Below are positions 1-10,060 of a stretch of 64,000 nucleotides of DNA, one piece after another. A program made the translations under genes and the position numbers. A model generated the notes under the pieces. The model was not told where the DNA came from and made no database searches. It was given only the letters and a program-made list of their open reading frames with translations. Source of the DNA: Phytopythium helicoides (taxonomy: Eukaryota; Oomycota; Peronosporomycetes; Pythiales; Pythiaceae); assembly GCA_024867545.1 (NCBI GenBank), contig JANFNE010000026.1, forward strand, positions 1 to 64,000, in the 5' to 3' direction. Within the stretch, counting starts at the first letter, position 1. Each line of letters begins with the position of its first letter.

Positions 1-1143
1 AACAGTCTCCTCCTCTTGCTGCTGTTCATTCGCGTTTTCAGTTATTTGATTCCGCTGCGCCTCGCGTTGACGACGTTTTTCTTCGTTCTTGCGGCGCAAA
101 GCTTCGAGTTTGGCCATGGCAGTGCTCTGGGACGAGGAACTTGGCTCGAGGTCGACCCTGTTGGAGAGCGCAGGAGATACAAACTGGTCCAGCGCACTCA
201 GTGTTGACGGATTAGGAGCAGTAGCAGATTCAGGGACTGCGACAGTAGATTCTGGGTCATCTTTCGGTACATGCTGTCGCTGCTGCTGCACTGTTTGCTG
301 CGTTGCCAGGAAGGCAAGTTTGGAGCGATTGGCATTTTTCTTCTTCTTTTTCATGCTGCTAGACGTGGGCTTCTGCTCATCGCCTGCGGAGACATCCCGC
401 TTCTCCTCATCGTTAGCTTCAGACGTTGCGGTAGCGGCAGCCTTCTTTTGCTTTTTAGATTTCGAGCTAGCCTTTTCAGTCACCTCGACGGGCTTCTTTG
501 CTGGCTCGGGCATCTCTTCATCGCTTTCCTCCTCAGCAGCGCCTCGATCACTCTCCTCGCTCTCAGCCGACTTTTGTTGGAAGAGTTCCTGCTGCTCCTC
601 GGCGGTCAGCTCAATGCCAGCCTTATGACGGCCAATGGATCGCTTTAGCCGCTCACGCAGCGTCTCACGGTGGCCGAGCTTGGAGGACGAGTACAGCAGC
701 TGCAACTGCTGCGGCGCGAGCTGCTGCTGCTCTAGTGACTTGTAGAGCTGCTCTCTGCGCGCCTCCTTGACCTTGCGCGCCGCAATCGCTTCGAGCTTCT
801 TGCGCTTGGACTTGCTCAGGTGCGCGGCCTGTTCCACGATCTCATCGGGCACCTTCTCCTCCTTCTTCTGCTTCTTCTTCTTCTTCTTGCCCACCACCAC
901 CAGCACGTCGCCCTCGGTGCCGCCAAGCTCCTCGCGCAGCTCCGCCGACAGAATGTCCGGGGGCTGCACTTTCTCCTCCTCCTGCTCGCCCTCCTGAGGC
1001 GAATTCGCCGCCTCCGGAGCTGAAACCGAAGCGGCCGCCGCCTCGTCCGCCGCGCTGGCCGCCGCCTGCTCGCGCGCCTTCTTCCTGTGCCGCTTGGCCG
1101 CTGCAGCCGCGTGGCCGCCGCGCTTCCGCTTGCCGCCAGCCAT
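1..1143 (-). CDS. DHX37: DEAH-box RNA helicase DHX37/Dhr1 type, N-terminal part (cut by window edge)
   Basis: An open frame of 381 codons begins at the ATG at 1143 and runs off the left edge without a stop. It starts with a Lys/Arg/Ala-rich tail (MAGGKRKRGG), followed by acidic and lysine blocks. A segment near residues 115-170 (SKSKRKKLEAIAARK, then LLYSSSKLGH) matches the pre-helicase region of DHX37/Ecm16 proteins, nucleolar DEAH helicases that release U3 snoRNA during 18S rRNA maturation. The helicase core would lie outside the window, so the assignment rests on this low-complexity but characteristic N-terminus. It is divergent from pescadillo, another ribosome-biogenesis gene, across 353 bp. 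Another nucleolar Lys-rich protein is possible but less likely. Confidence 0.7.
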   Translation of the reverse strand, partial: MAGGKRKRGGHAAAAAKRHRKKAREQAAASAADEAAAASVSAPEAANSPQEGEQEEEKVQPPDILSAELREELGGTEGDVLVVVGKKKKKKQKKEEKVPDEIVEQAAHLSKSKRKKLEAIAARKVKEARREQLYKSLEQQQLAPQQLQLLYSSSKLGHRETLRERLKRSIGRHKAGIELTAEEQQELFQQKSAESEESDRGAAEEESDEEMPEPAKKPVEVTEKASSKSKKQKKAAATATSEANDEEKRDVSAGDEQKPTSSSMKKKKKNANRSKLAFLATQQTVQQQRQHVPKDDPESTVAVPESATAPNPSTLSALDQFVSPALSNRVDLEPSSSSQSTAMAKLEALRRKNEEKRRQREAQRNQITENANEQQQEEETV

Positions 1144-1496
1144 GCTCCGCTTGGATAGTGTCGATGCCAGCCAACGGAAACCCCGCGGGCTGGTATGCGC
1201 CACCTGTTTTGATCCCCACACGTCATTTCGAAGCGTTTCAAGATCAAGTTGGCTTTTCAGCCAATGGGGAGCTGGAACGAGCAGTATTTTTAGCCAATCG
1301 TATGACATGAACGAGTGACTGGTCGACCCACGGCCACCAATAGCCGGCAGTGCCGACACTTCCGGCATTTCCAGCGCCTGCGTCGGTCGCTGGTGGTCGC
1401 TAACCGCGCGTCGCTCGTCCCCCTAGCGCCCAGCAGTAGCAGGAGCATCAGTAGCTCCAAGTCACTTAGCAGTAGTCGCGAGAACCAGCAGCAACC
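1144..1496. promoter_or_regulatory. Bidirectional promoter between DHX37-like and PES1
   Basis: This 353-bp gap separates two divergent ribosome-biogenesis genes. It contains three CCAAT pentamers, at about 1261, 1294 and 1337. Seen: the motifs and the divergent arrangement. Inferred: a shared promoter with CCAAT-binding control. No other gene fits in the gap. Confidence 0.45.
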
Positions 1497-3509
1497 ATGC
1501 CGACCAAGCGCGTGAAGGGAAAGAAGAAGCTCAAGTCCATCAAGGCCAAGCTGACGGACAACATGGGCAGCAAGCGGCGGCTGGCCAAGTTCGGCAAGGA
1601 GCAGAAGAAGGGCATGAAGGGCTCGGCCGCCAACTACATCACGCGCAGCCAGGCGCTCAAGCGCCTGCAGGTCACGCTCAAGGACTTCCGCCGGCTGTGC
1701 ATCCTCAAGGGCATCTACCCGCGCGAGCCAAAGAAGAAGCCCTCGGGCAAGGACAAGACCTACTACTACCTCAAGGACATCATGTTCCTGGCGCACGAGC
1801 CCGTGCTCAACAAGTTCCGCGAGTTCAAGACCTTCATGAAGAAGGTCAAGCGCGCTATGGGTCGCAAGGACTACGCCGACGCCAAGCGCATCCACGAGAA
1901 CCGCCCGCAGTACGAGCTTGACCACATTGTCAAGGAGCGCTACCCGCGCTTCGTTGACGCCATCGCCGACCTGGACGACGCGCTCTGCCTTGTCCACTTG
2001 TTCGCGGCTATGCCTGCTGGACGAGGCGTCAAGTCGGAGGTCACCGAGACGTGCCTCCGCCTCGCGCGCGAGTGGCAGAACTACGTTGTTGCCTCTCGCT
2101 CACTCTCCAAGGTTTTCGTTAGCATCAAGGGTATCTACTACCAGGCCAACGTCCAGGGCCAGCGTGTCACCTGGCTTGTACCGCACCAGTTCACGCCGAC
2201 GGTCGACAAGCGCGTAGACTTGCGTGTCATGATCACGTTCCTCGAGTTCTACCAGGTGCTGCTCAAGTTCGTGCACTGGCAGCTGTACACGGAGCTGGGT
2301 GTCGCCTACCCTCCGAAGATCAACCTCGAGCTCGACCAGGCTGGTGCCCAGCTTGCGGCCATCGAGCTTGAGCGTGTCTCGAAGGAGGAGGAGAACAAGG
2401 ACGAGCAGGAGGACGGAGACGAGAACATGGAGGAGGAAGCAGCTCCGGATAGCAAGATCAAGGTGACGAAGCAGCAGAAGGAGTCGGAGAAGCGCATCAA
2501 GACGCTTGGCGCTGGTGTGTTTAACACAACCGACGGCGAGGACGAAGACGAAGAGGAGAACAACTACGGCGCTATGAGCGAGCCGCTCGAGGCTGCCTTT
2601 GCGTCTAACGAGCTGGCTGCTCAGCTGTACCAGACGCAGCGCGAGGAGGCTGCGAACGAGCGTGGACTGTTCACGGGTCTCGTCTTCTTCCTCTCTCGCG
2701 AGGTGCCTGCTGGCTGCTTGGAGCTCGTGCTCCGAGCCCATGGTGCGCAGATCGGCTGGGAGGGTGAGACGTCGCCCTTCTCGGAGAAGAGCGAGCGCAT
2801 CACGCACCACATCATGGACCGCCCGCACCAGGGCCACCGCTACTTCAACCGCGAGTACGTGCAGCCACAGTGGGTGTTCGACAGCGTCAACAACAACATC
2901 CTGCTCCCGATTGCTCGCTACGTGCCTGGTGCTGAGCTCCCGCCGCATCTCTCCCCATTCGTGGACGACGCTGCCGAGGGCTACGTTCCAGAGTACCGCA
3001 AGCAGCTGGACAAGCTCAAGTCTGCTTCCCAGGTCCTTCGCGAGGTCGGCGCTATTGGCGAAGAAGGCGATGCCGACATGGAACCTGTTGACGACTCGGA
3101 GGACGAGGAAGAGGCGTACGCCGCTGGCATCAAGGCTGAGCGCGAGGGTCTGTCGGCAGAAGCCAACAAGGGTAGCGATGATGATGAGGAAGAGGAGGAA
3201 GAGGAAGAAGAGGAGCAAGAGGAGGAGGAAGAGGAGAAGCCGAAGCCGACCAAGACCAAGAAGTCGGCCAAGGAGAAGAAGGAAGAGGAGGAGGCTGAGC
3301 TGCATGAGCTCGCCAAGACCATGATGTCCAAGAAGGCTAAGCGTCTGTATGACCGTATGCAGTACGGTCTGGGCAAGAAGGCCGACAAGATCCAGGCGCT
3401 TGAGGACAAGCGAGCGCGTATTGAGGAGGAGAAGAAGGCTGCTAAGGAGGGCAAGACTGTCGAGTCGAGCCAGCCGAGCAAGAAGAAGCGAAAGAAGGCG
3501 AGCAACTAG
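1497..3509 (+). CDS. PES1: Pescadillo homologue (PES1/Nop7), ribosome biogenesis factor
   Basis: A single-exon 670-aa protein. The N-terminal pescadillo domain is clear (residues about 5-300; YITRSQALKRLQVTLKDFRR and GIYPREPKKK). A BRCT domain follows at about 389-485 (GLFTGLVFFLSREVP and QPQWVFDSV). The C-terminus has long Glu and Lys runs (about 530-670) typical of nucleolar proteins. The family acts with BOP1 and WDR12 in the PeBoW complex, which is needed for 27S pre-rRNA processing and 60S assembly. Length is close to the family norm (about 590-610 aa), with extra residues in the acidic tail. The first ATG gives a typical family N-terminus, MPTKRVKGKKK. Confidence 0.95.
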   Translation: MPTKRVKGKKKLKSIKAKLTDNMGSKRRLAKFGKEQKKGMKGSAANYITRSQALKRLQVTLKDFRRLCILKGIYPREPKKKPSGKDKTYYYLKDIMFLAHEPVLNKFREFKTFMKKVKRAMGRKDYADAKRIHENRPQYELDHIVKERYPRFVDAIADLDDALCLVHLFAAMPAGRGVKSEVTETCLRLAREWQNYVVASRSLSKVFVSIKGIYYQANVQGQRVTWLVPHQFTPTVDKRVDLRVMITFLEFYQVLLKFVHWQLYTELGVAYPPKINLELDQAGAQLAAIELERVSKEEENKDEQEDGDENMEEEAAPDSKIKVTKQQKESEKRIKTLGAGVFNTTDGEDEDEEENNYGAMSEPLEAAFASNELAAQLYQTQREEAANERGLFTGLVFFLSREVPAGCLELVLRAHGAQIGWEGETSPFSEKSERITHHIMDRPHQGHRYFNREYVQPQWVFDSVNNNILLPIARYVPGAELPPHLSPFVDDAAEGYVPEYRKQLDKLKSASQVLREVGAIGEEGDADMEPVDDSEDEEEAYAAGIKAEREGLSAEANKGSDDDEEEEEEEEEEQEEEEEEKPKPTKTKKSAKEKKEEEEAELHELAKTMMSKKAKRLYDRMQYGLGKKADKIQALEDKRARIEEEKKAAKEGKTVESSQPSKKKRKKASN

Positions 3510-3682
3510 AGAGAGACCCATCAATTCGTAGAGTATCGTTCCATCCTGCTTTTGATCGCTTCAGAATATTTTTGCATGACACTTGTCGACCGCTCCAAGC
3601 CAAAAGTCTATTGATGTGGGAGGCGATCTCTAGGCTACTGAATGGAGCAATGCTACATGTACGAACCGCAGGTGGTGCGACT

Positions 3683-4937
3683 TTACTTGACGTTGAACAC
3701 CTCCCGGAAGCCCTGCTGCTGAGCTGGGGTGAGCTCGTCAGGGAACAGCACATGGAACTTGACATGCAGCTGTCCGCGCTCCGACGGGAAGTGGAGCTTG
3801 GGCATGCCCTCGCCTGCTAGCACGCTCACAAACCGCGGCGGCGTCACTTCCTCGCGTGCAACATGCACGACGCGTCCATCAAGGTGCGTGAACGACCGGT
3901 TGAAACCCACGAGCGCCTCTCGCAGCGAGATCTCCATGTCCATCCACAAATGGTCGCCGTCACGAGTGAACACTGGGTGCGGCGCCGTGAGTACTTGCAG
4001 GCGGACATGGCCGGCTAGCTGCCCGGGCACCTCGTCCGCGTAGTTCTCAAACTCGAGTTCGTGGCCGTCCGGCGTGCCGCGCTCCAGCTCGACGTCAAAG
4101 TTGAGGTCGGCCATCTCGACCTTGCGGCCGCCGCACACGGGGCACGTACTGGTCGAGATCTTGCCCTTGCCGTGGCACTTGTCACACGTGGTCTGGAACT
4201 GCTGGATGAATCCCGGGCCGACGCGGCGCGTCGTGGTCTTGACTCCATGGCCGCCGCACGCGTCGCACGTATGGATGTCCTCCTCGTGGGCCGCGCCGTG
4301 GCCGTGGCAGTGGTGGCACAGCGTCTCGCGGCGGATCGAGAACTGCAGCGACTTGCCGTTGTACAAGTCGGCGAGCGACACGCGCAGCGGGATGACCACA
4401 TCGGGTCCTCTCGCCGGCTCGTGCTCTCTGCGCCGCTGTCTTCCTCCGCCGCCAAAGAACTGCGAGAAGATGTCAAAGGGGTCGTGTCCGCCTCCTCCTC
4501 CGTCTCCGTTCAGCCCCTCCTCGCCGTAGCGGTCGTAGCGCGCCTTCTTGTCCTCATCCGACAGCACGTCGTACGCTGCGCAAATCCCCCTCGATTAGTC
4601 TAGCGTCCCCGCCAGTCGCTCCAGCGCCGCAACGCACCGCTAGCGACCTCTGCGAACTTCTTCTGCGCGTCCTCATCCCCAGGGTTCTTGTCTGGGTGGT
4701 GCTGCGCTCGCAGAAAAACACAACAACAACAACAACAAAAAGCATCGCATTAGCAGGCAGCAACAAAAACAACTAGCAAAAACTGCGAACCTTGAGCGAG
4801 AGCTTGCGGAACGCGCGCTTGATCTCGGCCTGCGACGCGTCGCGACTCACGCCCAGCACCTCGTAGTAGTCGCGCGCGGCGGCGAGCGCCAGCAGCAGCG
4901 CCAGCGCCAGCAGCAGCAGCCGCGAGCGCGCCGCCAT
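3683..4937 (-). CDS. DNAJB11: ER-lumenal DnaJ co-chaperone, ERdj3/DNAJB11 type (3 exons)
   Basis: Spliced as complement(3683..4575, 4638..4701, 4791..4937), 367 aa. Introns are 62 and 89 bp with GT/AG ends. Exon 1 encodes a signal peptide ([21 protein letters not shown]) and the start of the J domain (DYYEVLGV). The short exon 2 supplies the HPD motif ([16 protein letters not shown]). Exon 3 continues with [21 protein letters not shown], a Gly-rich segment, a shortened zinc-binding region with CxxC pairs ([30 protein letters not shown]) and the C-terminal substrate domains. ERdj3 is a BiP co-chaperone in the ER lumen. Its C-terminus (FNVK) has no KDEL, as in other ERdj3 proteins, and length matches human DNAJB11 (358 aa). 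Joining the exons restores an unbroken J domain. Confidence 0.93.
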
Positions 4938-5205
4938 GACGCTTCTAGAGGATTCCAAGGATCGATCTACTTACGTGGCAGACGCCGGCGGATACCGACG
5001 ACTACCCGGTAGTCTATGTAGGACGACCCGGGCGTCAAAAAAACGAAAGGACTATCTGGAAGTCAAAATTGGTATTTTTGACGACTAGGTAGTCATTTGT
5101 TGAGATGCGCCAGTTGGAGAGAGCCGCAATGATGGCGGGTCCCATGGGCGCGTCGAGGCCAATGTGGCGCGGTGGAGGAGGCCATTTCCAGTGCAGACAG
5201 CCGCC
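4938..5205. repeat. Intergenic stretch with nested palindromes
   Basis: Between two divergent genes. A perfect odd palindrome, GACTACCCGGTAGTC, spans 5000-5014. A related one, GACTAGGTAGTC, lies at 5082-5093. CGTCAAAAA (about 5032) and TTTTTGACG (about 5074) form a further inverted pair between them. The block could fold into a cruciform or be the remnant of an inverted-repeat element. Its role is unknown. Confidence 0.4.
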
Positions 5206-6609
5206 ATGAGCGACCAACGGCCTCTACTCGCCCAAGTACAGGAGGTGCTCGACTACCTCAATCAACCACAGCTTTGGGTCCCGGTGATCCGCGAGAGCAA
5301 TGTGCGAAGCAGCAGCGACGCCACCATCCCCGAGCGCGACCGTGTCGAGCCACCTCGTAGTGCGGTCGAGCCAAGCCCGGGCGCCGTGGTGTTGGCGCCT
5401 GCCAAGCTTGTTGATCCAGAGTTGGACGCTCTGTTCGTCGACATCGACGACCGCGCGCACTACGTGGAGATGCGCGGAAACAGGACCTAGCGTGGCGTCT
5501 ACTTTGACGCGCCACACGTTGCAAATGCTTTCGCGTTCGACCTTCGAATCATCACTCAAAGGAAATCGCTTCGCTTCGAGCAAGGGCGGCATTACGTGCT
5601 TTTCAAGACGGAGACCTCGGCCAAGAGAACTTTTCTGACGGCTGCTGGGCTACTCAAAGTGTGTGCCGACGAAATGGGTGCGGCCAACTGGAAAGCTTTC
5701 ATTTACTTGCTTCGCCTCGAGCATAAAGAAACTGGCCTGGTGTTGCACCAGTACGGTCGCTCCGTCAACCTGCTGGAAAAAATAAAGGCTTGCAAGAAAG
5801 AATTCTCCCTGTATGGCTTTACAGTGGAGCTGGTTGGTACCGAGCTCGTCGATGGGGACAAAGCCGTCAAGGCGGAGGGCAGGATCAGGTTCCTTGTAAA
5901 GCACCACAACTGGCACTGCATCGCTCCACCATTGTCAGGGAAGCTGTGTAAACTGAACTGTGAAGGAGTCCGGCTCGTGTTGGAGATCATGGCATATCTC
6001 CATGAAGAGAATTGCACTACCCAAGGAGGCGCAAAAACCACAATGTACAGTGTTCCACGCGTCAGCAAGCTGCTGCTGACCCTATTCCCAAAGTCCGAGC
6101 CTGAGGAACCTGCGCAACAGGATGAGTCTGAGGTCATTTGTTTTCGGGATGCGAGATCATCGATGACGCTAGCTCCAGAGCCGACGCCAGCTCTAGAGCC
6201 GATGTCAGCAGCTCCAGAGCCGACGCCAGTAGTTCTAGAGCCGATGTCAGCAACTCCAGAGCCGACGCCAGTAGTTCTAGAGCCGATGTCAGCAACTCCA
6301 GAGCCGACGCCAGTAGTTCTAGAGCCGACGCCAGTAGCTCCAGAGCCACGGCCAGAAGTTCCAGTGCCAACGCCCTCAAGACGGATGCCAGCAGGACGGC
6401 ATCGCTCGGCTATTTGGAAACATTTCGTCGAAGCAGGTCCGCACAGGGCGAGGTGCATGCACTGCTCTTGGTCGACCAGCGCCAATGCTGGTCGAATGAG
6501 GCACCACATTTCTACACAGTGCCCAGGGTATTCCGGCTTGGATGATGGCGTGGAGGCCGCGAGGACTCAAATATTCCCCGTACTCTCTGATCATGGACAC
6601 GATGGCTGA
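5206..6609 (+). pseudogene. MSV199-like DNA-binding domain plus BED zinc finger protein, broken by in-frame TAG
   Basis: The ATG at 5206 opens a frame that meets TAG at 5488-5490. The same frame then continues open to the TGA at 6607, and apparent homology runs straight across the stop: HYVEMRGNRT, stop, RGVYFDAPHVANAF, then HYVLFKTE and a helical block (FLTAAGLLKV). This resembles the MSV199 domain of nucleocytoplasmic large DNA virus genes, which also occurs in some eukaryotic genomes. A Pro/Glu repeat tract follows, and a BED-type zinc finger ends the protein (IWKHFVE, CMHC, HHISTQC). Total about 467 codons counting the stop. Alternatives: CTAG at 5487-5490 could be a splice acceptor, or the stop could be read through. 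The MSV199 call is from memory of the fold pattern and is moderate; the BED finger is firmer. Confidence 0.55.
6172..6370 (+). repeat. Minisatellite of 21/42-bp units inside the MSV199/BED gene
   Basis: An in-frame tandem array encoding alternating heptads of the type (V)LEPMSA and TPEPTPV. The best unit is 42 bp (14 aa) and occurs nearly exactly two to three times, flanked by diverged 21-bp half-units. It probably forms a flexible Pro/Glu linker between the N-terminal domain and the BED finger. Confidence 0.8.
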
Positions 6610-6981
6610 TGCACCAACCGGTTTTGACCGTCCCCGAGGCTCTACTTCTCGGTCTTTTTTTTTTTTTAATTTATCGGCGCAATGAAAGTCAGTTCCAGGC
6701 TTTTCCGCTAAGGTGTTGGTTTCACCCTCCTCCAGAAATGCCTATGGCCTCCATTCGAGGTACAACCGAGTCGCGCTGGCTGCATTGAGTCTGCAGAGTC
6801 AAGCGCTTGCGGCGCCAGCGCGAACGCAACAACAACCCGCTATACACCTCCTGGCAGCCTCAACAACCTCGCCGAGACAAACGAGTGAAAGGAACAGATG
6901 TAACTTATACCCTGACGTGGGTAGTGCCATCAAGGCTTCGGACGAGAAGCTTCTGGTTAAGCTGGCGGCCTACTTCGCTAA
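6610..6981. other. Non-repeated spacer before the NRT2 tandem array
   Basis: 372 bp from the end of the MSV199/BED frame to the first base of the tandem unit, with a poly-T run near 6655-6668. A short open stretch up to 7000 ends with a plausible peptide (KASDEKLLVKLAAYFANE) but crosses into the repeat. No family was recognised. It may be the tail of an older gene truncated by the duplication. Confidence 0.3.
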
Positions 6982-9900
6982 TGAGTCTTCGCAGGTGTAG
7001 TGGTTCGGGTCGAGACTCTGAAGGATTGTCTTTCTGGTTGGAGAATCTCCTTGACCAATGTCTCGAGCAGGAGTACATTAGAGCTGCTGGCAAGGCTGCT
7101 TACCGCTGGGTGCAGCGTAACGACCATCGGCTCACATGTTTCCGATGGCCATCGTGGAAGTACCGTGGTCAAGGGAGTACCGTGGCAAAATCCGCCCAAT
7201 CAGCGATCGGGATTGTCGTTGACGCTTCCGCTGTCATCATTTCATCGATGCATCGCCTGCCAGCACCACCAGCTCCTCGCTCGTAGAATAAAATATAACT
7301 CATTCACATCGGCCCAAAAGGATGTGCCTCAAGGCTTCGAGGCTTGTGCTGCGCGATTGTGTAAATTGTACTGTACTTGTACTAGCGCGATGGAAAATCG
7401 TAAACAAGCATCTTCAGAAGCGAATGAAGACGCCTTCAGCCCATGCGGCATCAAAAGGTTCAGCAGTAGCTTTTCATACCGCTGGTGACATACACCAGAT
7501 CGCCAGCATGAAAGAGCTGGGGTGGGTGGTTGACGCGTTTTCATCTGCAATTGCGTCGGCCCACAACTCGATTTCTCGGTGACTACTTCTCCAAACCGGC
7601 CTCAACCGACTCGACTCCCTCGTCAGCAGCACTGTGCCACCTGCAGGCCTCCTTTCTGCTCATCACAAGCTCCTTGTACTCCCTCTATCCTGTGATTTGA
7701 AGGCCAGGGTGAGTCATCGCAAATTCAACCGTGAGTGTAACGAATGGAAGGCGAAGTCACGAGATCCTCAAACTCTGGCTGCCGTGAGGTCCGATCTGGA
7801 CGGACAAACCGCCTCCTCTTTTTTTTTTCCCTCTCTCTCCCTGATCTATCGATGATCTTTGATGTGACTGGCTAGAGAGCTCGATGACCGCGCCGATGTG
7901 GCCATCGATCATTTGACTAGCACGTACAGTTGTTGGCCCAGCTGAACACCCTTCGAATAGGATGAGTGACCCTTACTCGTTGGCCGCTCCTCCTTTCGCA
8001 CAATCTCGCTCACCACCACTTCAACTGGTAACATCTTACTGCCGGTGCATTCCACGAAACCAATCAGCCAGGATTATCAAGGTTTCGTGTATTGGTTAGA
8101 AGCCTGAGGTTTGACGCTCGCGAAAAAAATTAGAGAAAGAGCGGAGCCAGTTCTTGGTCTATGCGTTGGTCTTCTACTAGTAAGGACCCTCAAAAAGCAC
8201 AGATTCTCGTAGCCCCGGTGAACTAGACCATGAAAGCAGCAACACATGCGCGGACCACTCCTACGGACATCACCATGCATTTACTCTACAATCCAAAGCC
8301 AGGTTCCACAACTCCAGCAATCGATGAAAGTCATTCACGAAATCATATTCATCAGCGCTTTTTCTCCCATTAACCAAATAAAACTTTCCAAACGCAAAAG
8401 ATCAGACCCCGCGATAGACTAAGCCTGAATCCGCTGCGGGTTGTGCACACTGTCATCCTCGTAGTCGGTCGCTGCCGCACTGCCGTGCACCGAGTTGTCC
8501 TTCGTGAACACCGAGTCGTGGCCGTCCACGCGAGTCAGCGCCGTGACGAGCGCAGCCGCAGCCACGAACGCACTCAGGTAGCGGAACGAGAGCTCGCGAT
8601 TGCCCACGCCCTTGAACAGGAACCCCCACGCCAATCCACCGACGTTCCCACCAGCTCCCACGACACCAGACGTAGCGCCAGTGAACGCCGGTAGCACATA
8701 CGGCACGATGCCGTACGTCGTGCCAGTCGATGCCTGCACGAAAAAGCCAAACACGACGAGACACACGACGCTCCAGCCGAGACTCTTGATGATGCTGAAG
8801 AGGTAGAGGAAGACCGCCTGACCCGCGAACGCCACGAACTGTGTGATGAGGCGGCCCTTCATACCGAACCGCTTGTTGGCCGCGTCCGACGCGAACCCTC
8901 CGGCGGCGCGCGCGAAGATGCACATGAGTCCGAAGAGCGAGGAGATGAGGCTGGCCTTGGTCTGCGTGAGCAGGCGGCAGTCGTCGGCGTCTCCCGTGCA
9001 CCCATCCTTGGAGAAGTCCTCGTAGTAGAACAGGCTCAGCACGTTGTGCACCTGCAACTCGACGCCGAAGGAGCACGCGTACTGGAAGGCGAGGATCCAT
9101 GTGGCGGGTTTCTTGGCCACGGCCACCAGCGCCTTCTTCATGTCGACGGACGGCTTCTTCGTGGCGATCGTCAGGCTCCCGCCGTGCTCTGCGGACGCTT
9201 CAGTCACGCCACCATCCATCTTCTTGAGCTGTGCGTAGTTCCCCTGCGGACAGTCGTCCGAGAAGAAGTAGAGCAGCACGCCGACAGCCACCATGAACAC
9301 GGCCGGGAACACGAGCGTGATGCGCCAACCATAGTCGTCCGACACGGCACCATTGACCGTGACGAGGTCGAAGAGCAGCGGCGTGATGAGGTAGGTGACA
9401 CCTGCGCCGAGGTTTCCCCATCCCGCGGCGAGCGCGTTGGCGGTCCCCACGACCTCCTTCGAGAACATGACGGACGTCCAGTAGGCCGTGGCGACGAACG
9501 CGCAGCCGACGAGACCGATGCAGAAGCGCACGATCATGAACCCCGTGTAGCTGGTGGCGAAGGCGGCGGACGCGACGGGGATGGCGCCGACGACGAGTAG
9601 CACGGCCTGCACGGTGCGAGATCCGTAGCGATCGCACATGGGTCCGGCGATGACTCGTCCGGCGATGGTACTGGCCACCGACACGATGTTGGAGTTGGAG
9701 ACCTGGTCGGCCGTCAGGTGGAGTTGTTTCTTGATGGTTGGCATGAGCGGCGGGATGGAGAACCATCCGAAGAATGCGATGAAGAAGGAGAGCCAGGCGA
9801 AGTGGAAGGCGCGCATGTGTGGTCGTTGGACGCTCAGCAGCTTGATCTCGATGGCTCGGTCATCTTGGAGTGGGTCGGTGGCGATGGTGAATTTGCGTCG

Positions 9901-10060
9901 TTCGGGGATGCCTCCGTGCTCGATGAGAGCTTCATGGGGCGTGATCGGACCGAGGTTGTAGTCAACTTGTTCGGACGTTGAAACGAAAGGCATAGCGGAA
10001 CGGCGGCTTGATGTCTTCGATTTGGATGTTGGTGGTCTTGGTTGATTGCAAAATGCGAAG
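6982..10060. repeat. NRT2 tandem repeat, unit 1
   Basis: A 3079-bp unit holding a spacer (about 1.4 kb) and NRT2 copy A. The unit starts at TGAGTCTTCGCAGG (6982), and the same sequence recurs at 10061 and 13141. Differences from unit 2 are a few substitutions and a poly-T length change near 7811. Such similarity, including non-coding DNA, indicates very recent tandem duplication or continuing homogenisation. Confidence 0.93.
8419..9993 (-). CDS. NRT2: High-affinity nitrate/nitrite transporter NRT2, tandem copy A
   Basis: A 524-aa major facilitator of the nitrate/nitrite porter (NNP) family with about 12 hydrophobic segments. It would import nitrate with protons across the plasma membrane, feeding the nitrate reductase downstream in the cluster. 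Family features: TM2 arginine R113 in GRVIAGPMCDRYGSR and TM8 arginine R362 in CIFARAAGG, which correspond to the two nitrate-binding arginines known in fungal NrtA; nitrate signature GWGNLG (191-196); second Gly/Asn motif GAGGNVGG (446-453). The start at 9993 (MPFVSTSEQ) is chosen because an Inr match lies 57-72 bp upstream and the length equals the sister copies. The frame stays open a further 95 codons upstream but has no family support there. Copy A differs from the others by K179 instead of R. Confidence 0.93.
   Translation of the reverse strand: MPFVSTSEQVDYNLGPITPHEALIEHGGIPERRKFTIATDPLQDDRAIEIKLLSVQRPHMRAFHFAWLSFFIAFFGWFSIPPLMPTIKKQLHLTADQVSNSNIVSVASTIAGRVIAGPMCDRYGSRTVQAVLLVVGAIPVASAAFATSYTGFMIVRFCIGLVGCAFVATAYWTSVMFSKEVVGTANALAAGWGNLGAGVTYLITPLLFDLVTVNGAVSDDYGWRITLVFPAVFMVAVGVLLYFFSDDCPQGNYAQLKKMDGGVTEASAEHGGSLTIATKKPSVDMKKALVAVAKKPATWILAFQYACSFGVELQVHNVLSLFYYEDFSKDGCTGDADDCRLLTQTKASLISSLFGLMCIFARAAGGFASDAANKRFGMKGRLITQFVAFAGQAVFLYLFSIIKSLGWSVVCLVVFGFFVQASTGTTYGIVPYVLPAFTGATSGVVGAGGNVGGLAWGFLFKGVGNRELSFRYLSAFVAAAALVTALTRVDGHDSVFTKDNSVHGSAAATDYEDDSVHNPQRIQA

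Noticed and set aside
2100..3524. A 474-codon open frame on the minus strand opposite PES1
   Set aside because: Leu/Arg-rich composition is the reverse-complement shadow of the Lys/Glu-rich PES1 gene; no family similarity.
6172..6370. Short regular repeats considered as a CRISPR array
   Set aside because: The repeats are contiguous, in frame and without unique spacers; they encode a Pro/Glu-rich linker in a eukaryotic gene.
7000..7488. A 162-codon frame repeated at 10079 and 13159 in the NRT2 spacers
   Set aside because: It has no ATG start at its first codon and no recognised domain, and its threefold repetition is explained by the tandem DNA duplication. It overlaps the NRT2 promoter on the other strand.
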